Of a DNA stretch of 64,000 bases, positions 47,486-59,433 are shown piece after piece. Positions within the stretch are counted from its first letter, which is position 1. Every line of letters starts with the position of its first letter. The notes beneath the pieces were generated by a model. The model ran no database searches, was not told the origin of the DNA, and worked only from the letters and a program-made list of their open reading frames with translations. The DNA lies in the NCBI GenBank assembly GCA_030248065.1, contig JASAMV010002809.1, forward strand, positions 61,373 to 125,372, read 5' to 3'. A program made the translations under genes and the position numbers. This DNA comes from Rhynchonema sp. JSB1_4. Taxonomy: Eukaryota > Nematoda > Chromadorea > Monhysterida > Xyalidae.

Positions 47486-50400
47486 TCATTTCTGGTCAGA
47501 AGCCAACGTGAACAACAGTTCTTCGGGTGGCACTTTCAACATGATCGCTCGTGTACAATCACCACCTTGAGATCCGAGTATTATCAGACCACAGTCGCAC
47601 AAACCAGCTATCAGATCCGACATCTGATCGAGTTTCACCTGAAAATGCGCATGTACCTAAATTCCGTTACAGGTAGTTGTTTGTTGTTTGGCTTGAGGAG
47701 CAAAAGCATTGATGAAGTTCAGCGGTGTCGAAATACGGCAATTCAATCACACAACGCTTACTGGAGTTATCAGGTGAGCAGTTTACAAATTTTCTACGTT
47801 TTCTTGTTCCGTAGTATAATGCACTCTCCAGCTGCAATCATGCGCGCGAAAACCTTTCGCACATTATGTATAAATCGGACAGTTTGATGGATTGATGCGT
47901 TATCAACTCTGCGCGAGGCGAAATAACATATTTCAATCAATTTAACTCCATCCCTCGCAGGTTGCGTACTAAGAGTTACCATCAATTTATTTCCAAATGT
48001 TTCAACAGGTTTTTGTGCGGCACAAAGCCAGAAAAACGTCAAAAAATCCGGCCAGGAAGTTTTTCCAATTTCGTACGAGCACGAGAGAGCTGGAGGACCT
48101 ACTATAGCAGACCAGATCCACCAAATGTAACTTTGGAACAACCAGGCGATCATGTGATCTTTTGACTTGTGCTGCATGTTAGATTGGAATATGTATGCGC
48201 ATTGCTAACCCAGCTTATATTGCGTAATCTTTCCGTGTGTTAGTCAGTTTGCATTCTCCGTAACATCAAGAGTAAACGTAGCTACGCATGTAAACAGAGC
48301 TACGGACGGTTGATGCTCATGTTCGCATTTTCGACACCTACAAAGTACCACAACGCACCGCTTTGTATCCCTCCACGTCACACAACGCGTAGTATTCACG
48401 GCGCACACGGTCCATACGTTGTTCGGACACACCTGAAGCAAAAAAAGAACACTACTAAGAGAAAATTATGGTGCATTCAAAATGGCAAAACAGACGAGGT
48501 GCACAATCAAGGTTTTCTTAGCCAAATCTAATAACCAATGGCTAGTTAGATTTCAGACTGGCTGGTGGAATTTCAGGTTTACGAGTCCATTGGCGTGTGA
48601 AATATTTAGGTTTACCACCGCCGACTCGTGCATTGCGCCCTTCTCGCCAGCAGTTTCTTAGAGTTTGCTGGCGGACAAATTCGGAAAGAAAAACCCTGCG
48701 CGCAATTTCATCCGAACTATCATTATGTCAGCAAAAAGCAACCGCCTAACCAGATCGTTGCGTCAAATGTGCTATGGATCTCAATATGAGCTGTTGTTGC
48801 ACGCTCGCACAATGTATGGCGCGGTCGCGACACGACGCGGCTAACGCCGACAGACCAGACTGCATCTGAAGTTCGTTTGGTTGTGCGACTCAAATGTAAA
48901 CCGCGATATCACACTTGGTGATCGGATCAAACTTGCCTTGGTCATATTATGCCATGTGATTTTTGGACTGAGGATAGTGAGAGATAATTGCAAATTTCGA
49001 CCAGCGTAAACGATTGTTGTTTGTTTTGGGCCAGGGAACAATTTTTACGTCAGTCAAAATTCGTGCGATCACTAAACCTTTCCATATCTTTAATTAGAGA
49101 AAGTCACGCGACCAAGGCAAGACCGCTCCGATCCGATCACCAAGTTCATTGCATTGCTCAAAGCTTTCAACAGAACCGACAACAAAAACTGGCGATCCAA
49201 AACAGCCAGCCAACCGACCACTTTGAGCGTCACACAATTGCTGCCAGTTTCGTGCAGAGCAATGTCGCGCGCACGACGACAGATTTCGAGCGCTTTGCGC
49301 AGATCACCTGGAATAACAAAAGCACTAAATTTGTAAAGTGAATGCACAACACACAAAAAATGATAGCAAAATAACAAACAAACCCGACACCGACGCCACT
49401 TTTCGCGCCACAAACTCGAGCGCGGTGACCTCGAATCTGACCAGGTCCTTTTTGTATTTGGCTTCGAGAATCTCCCTGATTTGCGGATGCGTGTACGGTT
49501 GGAATTGCAGACGTGCCATGCCCTAAAACATTAGAATCACAGTAGTGGAGACCAATTCATTTGAGAAATTCGACCAGCGTAAAACGCTTTCGTGGACGTC
49601 TGGCGACAACTTTATGCTGGTCGAACTTTACAATGCACAACAATGTCTGCCCGCGACCATAATGTCATGCCCACAAACAGGTGCGGAATGACCATGCCAG
49701 CATGAATTAATACACACAACAGTGAAACATCACCCACCAATCCGCACCTACCATTCTACTATTGACCCTCTGCGTCAACAATCGTTCAGGCAAGTCCAGC
49801 GTATTGGCAATGGCCAGCACAATCAGCCTGGCCGAATCACGTGTGGCCCAGTCGAACAGCTCGTAGAGCACGTGTTGACGACGCGTGCAGAGTAGGTCAA
49901 GCTGAAATTATGGTTGACCAGAGTAAAAGTTGTCCGAGGATCAAAACACAGTCGTTTCATTCTTCCACCAAAGCGTTTGGAGGAGGGCACCAGCAGACCT
50001 GGCTCACCACAAGAGCCCGAAATCGGATCGGACCAACTTCAACCAGTGTAGTTCCTGGTCCGGCGGGGAAATTAGTACACCTCCCTACTTTTTCGGAGGG
50101 GAATTAGTGTACCTCCCGTACCTAATTCAGGAAACAGTCACTTTTTGAGGTAGAAAATTTGACCTTATTTTGTCCCTTTTTGAAAAAATTCTTCATAAAA
50201 AGGGTATTTTGGCGACTTTTAACAACATTGACCTAAAAATCACACATTTTAGGCCTAACAATGCCAATTGCAGGCCTAAAAGTCTATTTAGGCAAAAAGT
50301 GTGGAAAGTAGTGTACCGTGCAAACGTCACATAAGTTGTGGAGCAAGCTAAGCTCAGCTACGATCATATCTCATATCACCAAATTTGATGCAGCTAAAGA

Positions 50401-53016
50401 AACTAAAAATATTTTCTCATTCGCAGCTGCAGTTGCTCCTAACCTCATCCACTAACAACACAATAGGCAATCGATGTGTGTCAACTTGATCAAACAGGGT
50501 ATTCAAATATCTCCGTGCGTTGTCAACGGACACGCGCGGCACCATGTTAACATCGGGCAGCGCGTCCATGCTCACACGCACGTGACGGTAGATTTCGATG
50601 AACACCTGCGTATAATTCAACCTTTGGCTTGAAAATGTTTTGTCAGATGATTATGCAGTGAGCACCTCGCACAGACGCTAATACGGTCGCATCCTACATA
50701 TAGGCAGGACATCAACAACAACAATAAAAAACCAAGAGCATTATAAACCAAAAAACACCAATAAACATGCCTGATTGGGATCAGTCAGTCGCATGCCATT
50801 TACTTCGATGAATTGAAATTTCGGCACGCCACAGTTGCATTCGGACGAAAGTTCGGAGATCACCTGCACGAACGAGAAAAGGCTAAAGTTTACAACATAC
50901 AATTCATTCATCATGAAAGAATCGGACCGCGTTTTACCATTTGGAACAGTAGAACCAGCAATAAAATGGCAGAAATATGAAGAAATCCACACAAGCCTGT
51001 TGCACGGTGGCTGTCTTGCCGGTGCCGGGCATGCCGCTGATGTACAACGAGCGACTGACATCAGCCAGCAGCGAATCGAGCACAAATTGTCGAACGTGCG
51101 AATGTTCATCGACGCGACACAGCAGTGGATGACCAACGACCGGTGACGCCGGATGTGACCGGGGCTTCGTGTCTGAATTTGTTACGCGTATTTGACTGTG
51201 CACCAATCGTGTTCTGAATTGGCTTTGACAAAGCGTAAATTCAAAATAGACAGTAGAAGTATGAAAAAAATCGATCATTTCACAACCTGTCGCTGCCTTC
51301 GTTGGTCGGTCGTTTGTCGTCGACTTCGACGGTCTGCCTCTGGTTCGTGGTGTGCTGCGAGGCACAATTCGACTGTCATCCTTGCCGGTCACAAGGGGAC
51401 TTGACGTCCGGCTTGTCGACGTCTGGCAGTTGACAGAAAAAGGAGGTTTTGTAATTTTATTATAAGCCAACAAACACGAATTTCTGCACCGAAGGACACT
51501 CACCGATTTATCACCGTCGTCGTCATCGCTCGAATCCGAATCAGCATCAATTGGTCTTTCGCTTTGTTTCCGAACTGTGGAACGTCGCGGACGCAGTGGC
51601 GCTGTCGACTTCTTATCTGGTTTGGCAGTTGAAATTGAAGATGCCCTGCAACATTGCTATGCTACATGTTTGAAATCCATAGATTCAGTTGGGGTGGGTT
51701 GAGGGCAGCTTGGTGGCTAGCGTTATCAAATACCATACACCCCAAACCGCCCGCTACCCAACGAGCTACAATGGTACAAAAACCTGCTTTTCAGGGGTAT
51801 TTGCTACCCCGACCAACACCAACTACATATCGACAAGGGACTTGCAAAACTCGCCTGTCATCAGGAGTTTCACTCTTTTTCAGTCGCATGGTTCGTTTTC
51901 GCAAACTGCCGCATGTCTGCGCTTCGGGCTTCCCAGTTGTGGTGGACAAACGTTTGTTGCGTGACGGTGTCGATGTTGCTGTTTGGCTTTCGGCTATCGA
52001 TTTAGCGAATTCTTCGTTTTCACGCCACATGTTTTGATCAGCTAACAAGCCTGTAATTTTTTTGTTTTATTTTATTTGAGTTTTTGCACCTCCAGTGCCA
52101 GGTGAATGCAAACGCCCGCAGGCAATGTGGAAAATCCTGTGAGAAAAACACGAAAATCTAACGTAAATTGAAATCACAGCTTCGCGATGTACATGTATAA
52201 ACAAGCAAAGTACTGTCGTATTGTCCAGTAAATACCGAATTGTCACAGACATTGCATACATAACATTTCGGAACATGATCGGAAACCGTTCGGAAATCAA
52301 TCGGAACATGTAATTTTTCATTAGGTTCATTTGTGTAACCCGCACAAAAGTCTGTTCGAATCGCAACGGTTTCTTTTGAATCTGAGCGTCTAAAAATTCT
52401 TATTTTGTTATTCCGACGATGCTGACCTTTCAACTCATTCGTGCGTTTTGGTTTGGCAGCTGACCTCGAAATTGAGCTTGGCGACGGTTTTGTTCGACTT
52501 TCGGGCAACACAGGCAGCGAAGAATTGAGATCAGTCCTCCTCGATATCGTGGTGCGATTGCCTATGCGAATAGAAGTCATTATTGCGCAATTTATTCAAT
52601 GAAAAGGAGGCCACTATTTTTCAAATTTCGTAACACAACAAAAGTGTCAACCTCGTCTCGGCCTGACAGCTTGAGGAGTGGCAAACACAACCGACGTTGC
52701 ATCATTCGATTTTCGTGTTGTTGGCGTCGATTGCGTGGTTTGATTCGGAATTTTCGCTGTTCTACTTGGCCGCGATCGTTTTGTTGGCGAAACACCATCG
52801 AGCGATTTGGCATGGTCGTGGCGAATGAAATTCAGATTTTCGTCATTCTCCATCGGCGAGCGTTTCTGCGCTCGGGTGCTGCGACGATGATGTCCGGAAT
52901 CGGTGGAAATGTCAAGTGACTGTAGCGAATCGTTGATTTGCACCACAACCGATGTCAATGGGCTGGTGGTTGTTGTCGATGTAAACATATCGTCACCCAC
53001 GAGCGATGAACTTGGA
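47486..53016 (-). CDS. orc-1: ORC1, origin recognition complex subunit 1 (5' exons missing)
   Basis: ORC1 is the AAA+ ATPase that with ORC2-6 and CDC6 loads the MCM helicase at origins. Exons right to left: 52652-53016, 52465-52561, 52090-52136, about 51851-52050, 51504-51645, 51287-51422, 50997-51172, 50771-50863, 50444-50605, 49752-49901, 49384-49522, 49141-49307, 48359-48432, 47486-47638 (TGA). A long basic, Ser/Thr-rich N-terminal region precedes [15 protein letters not shown] (Walker A), [22 protein letters not shown] (Walker B), [17 protein letters not shown] (sensor 1), [22 protein letters not shown] and [12 protein letters not shown] (sensor 2), then a winged-helix end ([11 protein letters not shown]). 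No BAH domain or start codon is visible; upstream exons must lie beyond the repeats. Phase across the 51645/51851 junction and the link 49141/48432 are unresolved. Two introns begin with GC. Confidence 0.9.
50043..50330. mobile_element. R-family copy in an ORC1 intron
   Basis: CAGTGTAGTTCCTGGTCCGG opens the copy. The interior carries the family words GTCACTTTTTGAGGTAGAAA and repeated TTTTAGGCCTAA. The right terminus is not recognised. Confidence 0.6.
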
Positions 53017-53058
53017 CTGAAAAACAAAAACCATCATTGTTGTGATTCGTTGTCGTCG

Positions 53059-53196
53059 ACAGTGGCGCAACAGCCATATGGGCCCCTTGGTCAGGTGCCC
53101 ATAGTCAATTTGAGGTGCACATGGGCACCATTTTTTGGTGCCCAGGACACTTTCGGGGAGTCTTCATGTACCCATGGGCACTTTTCATATGGAACC
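53059..53196. mobile_element. Element end of the CAGTGGCGCAACAGCC family
   Basis: CAGTGGCGCAACAGCCATAT, then the GGTCAGGTGCCCATAG words, match the inverted end near 28537 inside the ALG3 element. The right end is unclear. Confidence 0.5.
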
Positions 53197-53465
53197 AGTG
53201 TAGTTCCTGTGGGGGAGGGGGGTCCCCCCTAAGGTACACTAACCGCCGCGCCAGGTACACTAACCACCTCAATTTTTGCCTAAAATAGGCAATTTTAGGC
53301 TTAAAATGGGCATTTTTAGGCCTAAAATGGGTGATTTTTAGGTCGATGCTGTCAAAAGTCGCCAAAATACCCTTTTTATGGAGAATTTTTTCCAAAAAGG
53401 GCCAAAAATCGGTCAAATTTTCTACCTCAAAAAGTGACTTTTTCCCGAATTTGGGTCTTCCCCCC
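53197..53465. mobile_element. R-family copy, left part
   Basis: CCAGTGTAGTTCCTG followed by GGTACACTAACCGCC, then TTTTAGGCC words and AAAAAGTGACTTTTT, match 50043-50330 and 61140-61330. It is interrupted at 53466 by a CAGTGTTGGAGGTGGGG end. Confidence 0.55.
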
Positions 53466-53633
53466 AGTGTTGGAGGTGGGGGGTTTGGCGGGGGGGGGGG
53501 GGGGTAGCCCCCCCAGTACAGTAGGTATCCCCCCTCGCCTGGTACAGTAGGTATCCCCCGATGTTTGGCATGGTACAGTAGGTATCCCCCCCCCGATTTT
53601 CACCCCGGTACAGTAGGTCTGCATGTTTTGTGT
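53466..53633. mobile_element. Partial H-family copy with TACAGTAGGTAT repeats
   Basis: It starts CAGTGTTGGAGGTGGGG, contains a long G run and four GGTACAGTAGGTATCCCCC-like units, and resembles the complete H element at 54523-54984. Confidence 0.5.
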
Positions 53634-53730
53634 GCGATCGCTCAACGCAACGTCACTGCCCCGTCACTTTCCCTCTTTACGAATCAGGAAAAAACTTTGA
53701 CCAATTCTTATAGTCATTGTGCGACCAATA
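53634..53730. mobile_element. MITE family 1, one end only
   Basis: The sequence ending TCATTGTGCGACCAATA at 53730 is the inverted left end of the copy at 36564, abutting TACAGTAGGTCTG repeats on its left. Confidence 0.6.
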
Positions 53731-53839
53731 TCTCACCCAATTTTTCCAAATTTCACCCCAAAAGTACCCTTTTGGTCCAAAATGGCCAAAAATCGGGTCA
53801 AAATCGACCAAAAGTGCAAAAATTTGCGGCAACGGCTTT

Positions 53840-54253
53840 TTCCGTTTTTTCGGTGGGTAGGGGGGGGGGGCTGGGGGGGGGGTTACCCCCTGGTATGGGG
53901 TATGGGAAGTCGGCCGGGGGTACGGGGTTAGGGAAATTTTTCACTTTTGGAACAAGCACCCCTAAGAAATGACTTTTTGACCGCGAGAAGTACCAAAATT
54001 GACCATTTTTCGCCTAAAAATGTCAAAAATCGCTTGCTGCCGCAAGAAAACTCTGCTTTAAGCACTTTTAGACCACTTTTTTGGTACTTTTTGAAGATTT
54101 TTGGGGCCATTCACCTCGGGTATGGGAAATTTTTGATTCTTTGGAGAAACCCCCCTGGTATGGGAAATTTTTGACTTTTGGGGGTATGTATGGAAAATTT
54201 CCCAAAAATTGGGCTGGGTTTGGGAAAATTTCGATTTTTCAACGACACCACTG
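53840..54253. repeat. GGTATGGG-rich repeat ending in a CAACGACACCACTG terminus
   Basis: Poly-G tracts and GGTATGGG(G) words recur. The right edge TTTTTCAACGACACCACTG matches the hAT-like terminus at 18396-18408. A left end was not identified. Confidence 0.45.
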
Positions 54254-54275
54254 GTTAGTCACTGTCATGTCAGTG

Positions 54276-54332
54276 TAGTTCCTGGAGGAGAGGGGGGTCC
54301 CCCCGACGCCCTGAGGTATACTAACCGTAGAT
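54276..54332. mobile_element. R-family left-end fragment
   Basis: CAGTGTAGTTCCTGGAGGAG followed by a GGGGTCCCCCC palindrome lies directly before the M element at 54333. Confidence 0.5.
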
Positions 54333-54522
54333 TACCGTAAAAACCTAAATAGAAGGGGGCTCTATTAACTCACTGACCCCATTTTGGGGGGGCTCTATTA
54401 CGGGGGGCTCTATTCCGGGGGGCTTCTATTAATTCACTGACCCAAACCGGAAAAAATTGTTCCCAGAAATACCCCTAAAAACCCCAAAAAGGGGTTTAAA
54501 AGGATGTTTTTTCGCTTGTAAT

Positions 54523-54984
54523 CAGTGTTGGAGGTACTCTGGAGGGGATACCTACTGTACCGCGCTCAGAGGGGGAATACCTACTGTACCAGAGCCGAGG
54601 GCCCGGGGGGGGGTTAGGTACCCAGGGGGGAGGGTTTGGGGGGGTTAGGGGGGGTTAGGTTTTGGGGTGAAAATTTTTAATGTGTTTATTATGTGTGGAA
54701 TCGTGTGAAAACGTAGTATTTGCGCGCGTAGCGCGCGAATTTTGGGTAATTTGAGGCAAAAACCACTGATTTTACACTAATTTTGGCCATTTTGGTAAAA
54801 AATTGGCACTTTTTGGGCAAAATCGGGGGGGATACCTACTGTACCGGGGTGAAAATCGGGGGGGGGGATACCTACTGTACCATGCCAAACATCGGGGGGA
54901 TACTTACTGTACCAGGCGAGGGGGATACCTACTGTACTGGGGGGGGCAACCCCCCAAACCCCCCCCCCCCCACCTCCAACACTG
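54523..54984. mobile_element. H element (hAT-like) inserted in M
   Basis: The ends are CAGTGTTGGAGGT and ACCTCCAACACTG, with the octamer CTTGTAAT at 54515-54522 and 54985-54992. The uninterrupted site CGCTTGTAATCGCATTT is present in another M copy near 55450, which confirms the insertion. A GC palindrome sits at 54722-54737. Confidence 0.9.
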
Positions 54985-55261
54985 CTTGTAATTGCATTTA
55001 TTCGTGTCTATTCGTCAATAAGAGGCGTATTATGTGCTCTGAACGAACAACAAACGTGCATAAATGTACCTGTGCACCACTATCAAGCCTTAATACACTA
55101 CTGTATAGGGGATGTTACTTTGGGGGGCTCTATTCCGGGGGGCTCTATTAAATCACTGACCCCTTTTGGGGGGCTGTAATACGGGGGGGCTCTATTCCGG
55201 GCAGTGTAGTTCCTGGGGGGAGGGGGGTCCCCCCCCGGGTACGTCTGTTCCCCCTCCATGG

Positions 55262-55708
55262 TACCGTAAAAACCTAAATAGAAGGGGGGGCTCTATTAAT
55301 TCACTGACCCCATTTTGGGGGGGCTCTATTACGGGGGGGCTCTATTCCGGGGGGGCCTCTATTAATTCACTGACCCGAACCTGAAAAATTGTTCCCAGAA
55401 ATACCCCCCAAAAACCCCTAAAAATGGGATTGAAAGGATGTTTTTTCGCTTGTAATCGCATTTATTCGTGTCTATTCGTCAATTAGAGGCATATTATGTG
55501 CTCTGAACGAACAATAAACGTGCATAAATGTATCTGTGCACCACTATCAGGCCTTAATACACTACTGTATAGGGGATGTTACTTAGGCCGGGGGGCTCTA
55601 TTCCGAGGGGGGGCTCTATTAATTCACTGACCCCATTTTGGGGGCGCTCTATTACAGGGGGGGGGGGCTATATTCCGGGGGGGGAGCGGTATTTAGGTTT
55701 TTACGGTA
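55262..55708. mobile_element. M element, complete copy inside R
   Basis: The ends are TACCGTAAAAACCTAAATA and TATTTAGGTTTTTACGGTA, with TA at each side. The empty site CCATGGTACGCCTGCC is found at about 60679-60694 in the duplicated R segment. Confidence 0.88.
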
Positions 55709-55879
55709 CGCCTGCCCCACTGTTCCCCCTCCGGGTACCGTAAAAACTTAAATACAGCCCCCCGGAATAGAGCCCCCCCAAAAAGGGGTCAGTGAATTAA
55801 TAGAGGCCCCCCGGAATAGAGCCCCCCTAAGTAACATCCCCTATACTGTAGTGTATTAAGGCTTGATAGTGGTGTACAG

Positions 55880-56668
55880 CAGAGGTCGCAATCGGGCCGG
55901 GCCGAGCCGGGCCGGGCCGCGATTTTGGGCTTTTGGCTCGGGCCGGGCCGGGCCGGAGATTTGGAGGGTCGGGCCGGGCCGGGCCGGGCACCCCGACCCG
56001 AAGCTTCTGAAGTGACTTATTTTACTGAAAAAGTAGGGTTTTTTTGTCCAAAATACTAAAATTTCTGACGGATTCAGCAAGTAAGTGATCAGTATTGTCC
56101 AGTCGTGTGGCTACCCAGGCGTGCAATCAACCTACTGTACCACCAGAAAGGCCTGAAATCAACCTACCTACTGTACCGACCGGCCGAGCTAGGGGGAACA
56201 AAATTTTTATGTCCAAGTTTAGATGAAAATGTACTCTAAAACCCTCAAAAATTTTCGATTATTTGGAATGAAAAATATGGATTTTATACCATTTTGAGCC
56301 AAAAATAGCAACCTACTGTACCAGCCGGGGGCGGCGACCTACCTACTGTACCAGGATGGCGCGTCATCTACCTACTGTACCTAGGGGGGGACCCCCCAGC
56401 CACACCATTGGTATTGTCTATCTGGCGACTTTTTCATGGAAAACATTGAAATTTCAACAAAAAAAATTGATTCAAAAATCGCAAAAATTATGACAAAAAT
56501 TGGGTTAAAATCTGAGCCAAAAATTCGGGCCGGGCCGGGCCGGAGATTTGGGGGTTCGGGCCGGGCCGGGCCGGAGATTTGGGGGTACGGGTCGGGCCGG
56601 GCCGGGCCGGAGATTTGGGGGCTCGGGCCGGGCCGGGCCGGCCAAACCCGGCCCGATTGCGACCTCTG
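55880..56668. mobile_element. Q element (hAT-like), GGGCC-repeat ends, inside M
   Basis: The ends are CAGAGGTCGCAATCGGGCC and GGCCCGATTGCGACCTCTG, with the octamer GTGTACAG at 55872-55879 and 56669-56676. The uninterrupted site GGTGTACAGGTACATTTA occurs near 60862. Subterminal regions are tandem GGGCC/GGGCCG repeats. Confidence 0.9.
56100..56410. mobile_element. L-family element inside Q
   Basis: The ends are CAGTCGTGTGGCTACCCAGG and CAGCCACACCATTG, with the octamer GTATTGTC at 56092-56099 and 56411-56418. The interior has five CTACTGTACC words. It is the same family as 58600-59433. Confidence 0.85.
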
Positions 56669-56779
56669 GTGTACAGGTACATTTATGCACGTTTGTTGTT
56701 CGTTCAGAGCACATAATACGCCTCCTATTGACGAATAGACACGAATAACTGCGATTACAAGCGAAAAAACATCCTTTCA

Positions 56780-57035
56780 AATGTTAAACTTTAACTCGGT
56801 CCCACCTTTTGTTGTTGATTAGCAGCCTTGGAGTCACTGTCCGGTGTCGCACGTTTCAGCGCTTGCTTATTCGACCCTTCCTGTCTTGTTCTTCTGGTTG
56901 GTTGCAATCACACGTCTTTGCGGCAACGGTGGAAAGTCGGACATGCTGAAATACTAAAAATATTAGAGACGGTAACACTGTTGTAATTGCACGTTTCGGG
57001 CCTTAGGTCAGACGTGCAATTACGGCATGAGTCAA
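56780..57035. other. Non-repetitive island with a possible exon
   Basis: On the minus strand, an ATG at 56944 opens MSDFPPLPQRRVIATNQ. A second frame downstream encodes NKQALKRATPDSDSKAANQQ followed by a donor-like GTGGGA. The two frames are not joined by an obvious intron. It could be a broken or misassembled 5' exon of a minus-strand gene, conceivably ORC1. Confidence 0.3.
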
Positions 57036-57428
57036 TACCGTATTGTCGGAAATAGAACCCGGGGGGTCTATTTTTTCACTGGGGTCATTTTGGGGGGGTT
57101 CAATTTATGGGGGGGGTCAATTATTGGGGGGGTTATATTTTTCATTTGGCCCCCGACGAAAAAAATCATTGTTAATAATGCCCCTAAAAATGGCCTGTTT
57201 AGGGTATTTTCTGCCTTTAACAGCGTTAAATATGCTTAAAAAGCCGTATTCTGCAGAAAACGCAAGCTTAAACAACGTTTGACACAACAACACAGCCTTA
57301 CCATACCACTAATCAGTGGTACGGTGAAGGTTGGGGGCAGTGTAGTGGCAGGCAAATGGTTGCAAGGTCCCCTTGGGGGGGGGATGGATCCAGATGGTTG
57401 CAAGGTACCCCCTACCCAGCCTCCGGAA

Positions 57429-57868
57429 CAGTGTAGTGGCTGGGGGGGGATGGGGGGGGGGATTCCCCCCCCTAAGGAGTAGGTACCTTGCAACCACCCC
57501 TTGGGGGGGGGATGGGGGGGGGAAGGGTAGGTACCTTGCAACCACCCCGGAGGGTACCTTGCAACCATAAATTTATGGTTTTTATAGGCAAAAATGGGTG
57601 TTTTTCGACCTCAAAACCCCAAAAATCGCGCGCTCCGCGCGCAAACCTCCATATAATAGCTATTTTGGGCAAATTTTCGGCCAAAATGCAAAAAAGTACC
57701 ATTTTTTCGGCCAATTTTGCAGAAAAAAGCATGCAAAAAACACCCTTTTTTCGGACCCCAGGGGTACCTTGCAACCTTCTGGAGGCTGGGTAGGGGGGTA
57801 CCTTGCAACCATCTGGATCCATCCCCCCCCCAAGGGTACCTTGCAACCATCTGCCTGCCACTACACTG
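57429..57868. mobile_element. K2 element inside K1
   Basis: The ends are CAGTGTAGTGGCTGG and CCTGCCACTACACTG, with the octamer CTCCGGAA at 57421-57428 and 57869-57876. A K element has inserted into a K element in inverted orientation. GC palindrome at 57627-57642. Confidence 0.9.
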
Positions 57869-58599
57869 CTCCGGAAGGTTGCAAGGTACCCCTGAGGTCC
57901 GAAAAAAGGGTGTTTTTTTACATGCATTATACTGCAAATTTGGCCGAAAAATAGGTACTTTTTTGCATTTTGGCCGAAAATTTCCCTAAAACACCTATTA
58001 TATGGAGGTTTGCGCGCGGAGCGCGCGAATTTTGGGGTTTTGAGGTCGAAAAACACCAATTTTTGCCTATAAAAACCATAAATTGATGGTTGCAAGGTAC
58101 CCTCCGGGGTGGTTGCAAGGTACCTACCCTTCCCCCCCCCATCCCCCCCCCAACGGGTGGTTGCAAGGTACCTACTCCTTAGGGGGGGGAATCCCCCCCC
58201 AGTGTAGTGGCAGGCCCATGTGTGGGAGGTAAGTATGATGCGGGGTTGGGACCGGAAGCGTGAGAGGTATGATTTTGGTCACTCAAAAAGGCGAAAAAAC
58301 ACCGTTTTTGTGATACAATTTTGGCCAAAAATTGAGGTAAAAATAGTACTTTTTCAAAATTTTCGCCGAAAATCGCCTAAAAATAGGTATTATGGGTGGG
58401 TTTGCGCGCGGAGCGCGCGATTTTTGGGAAAATAAGGTCGAAAAACACCGATTTTTGCCTTAAAAAGGTATAAAATTGCTTGTGAGACAGTGTAGTGGCT
58501 GGGGGGGGATGGGGGGGGGATTCCCCCCCCTAAGGAGTAGGTACCTTGCAACCACCCCTTGGGGGGGGATGGGGGGGGGAAGGGTAGGTACCTTGCAAC

Positions 58600-59433
58600 C
58601 AGTGGTGTAGCTACCCAGGCGGGGCGGCAACCTACTGTACCACCCAAAATGCGGGGCGGCAACCTACCTACTGTACCAGCCGAGCTTGGGGGGGGGGGTC
58701 GTACCACTTGGGGGGGGGGTCATCTGGAAACCGAAATTTTTTATGTCTAAATACTGAAGAAAATGTGGCCTAAAACACTAATTTCGCGCGCAGCGCGCGA
58801 TTTTTCGCCTATTTGCAGACAAATATGCTAATTTTATGCAATTTTAAGCCAAAAATGAATGTTTTGGGTGAAAAGTTAGGTGGGGCGGCAACCTACCTAC
58901 TGTACCAGGGGAGGGGCGGCAACCTACCTACTGTACCAGGCGAGGGGCGGCAACCTACCTACTGTACCTTGGGGGGGGACCATAGTAGTGGCTGGGGGGG
59001 GGGGGGGGGGGTTACCCCGCTCTCAGTCCTTACGTACCACCGGACCCGAGGGGGGGGGGTGGGGGGGGGGTTGAGTACTTACCTCTCACAACTCCAAATC
59101 ATACCTCTCACAAGCAATTTTATACCTTTTTAAGGCAAAAATCGGTGTTTTTCGACCTTATTTCCCCAAAAATCGCGCGCTCCGCGCGCAAACCCACCCA
59201 TAATACCTATTTTTAGGCGATTTTCGGCGAAAATTTTGAAAAAGTACTATTTTTACCTCAATTTTTGGCCAAAATTGTATCACAAAAACGGTGTTTTTTC
59301 GCCTTTTTGGGTGACCAAAATCATACCTCTCACGCTTCCGGTCCCAACCCCGCATCATACTTACCTCCCACACATGGGCCTGCCACTACACTGGGGGGGG
59401 ACCCCCCCACCCCCCCCCCCAGCCACACCATTG
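58600..59433. mobile_element. L1 element inside K4
   Basis: The ends are CAGTGGTGTAGCTACCC and CAGCCACACCATTG, with the octamer CTTGCAAC at 58592-58599 and 59434-59441. The unbroken site CTTGCAACCACCCC exists near 57537 in K2. It carries repeated CAACCTACCTACTGTACC words and a GC palindrome at 58785-58799. Confidence 0.9.
58981..59394. mobile_element. J2 element inside L1, innermost level
   Basis: It starts CATAGTAGTGGCTGG and ends CCTGCCACTACACTG, an inverted copy of the J1 sequence, flanked by GGGGGGAC-like octamers on both sides (exact phase blurred by G runs). GC palindrome at 59174-59189. Confidence 0.75.

Larger units (their letters stand above)
55736..56779. mobile_element. M element in inverted orientation, right end lost
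   Basis: It starts TACCGTAAAAACTTAAATAC and follows the M sequence to AACATCCTTTCAAA, where it stops. It hosts the Q element 55880-56668. The copy at 60712-61143 is the intact counterpart at the same R position. Confidence 0.75.

Noticed and set aside
57472..58095. Long open frames (up to about 200 codons) in K elements, and similar ones at 23308-23866 and 59236-59897
   Set aside because: They arise from C/G homopolymers and repeated element words, appear on both strands, and show no protein-family motif.
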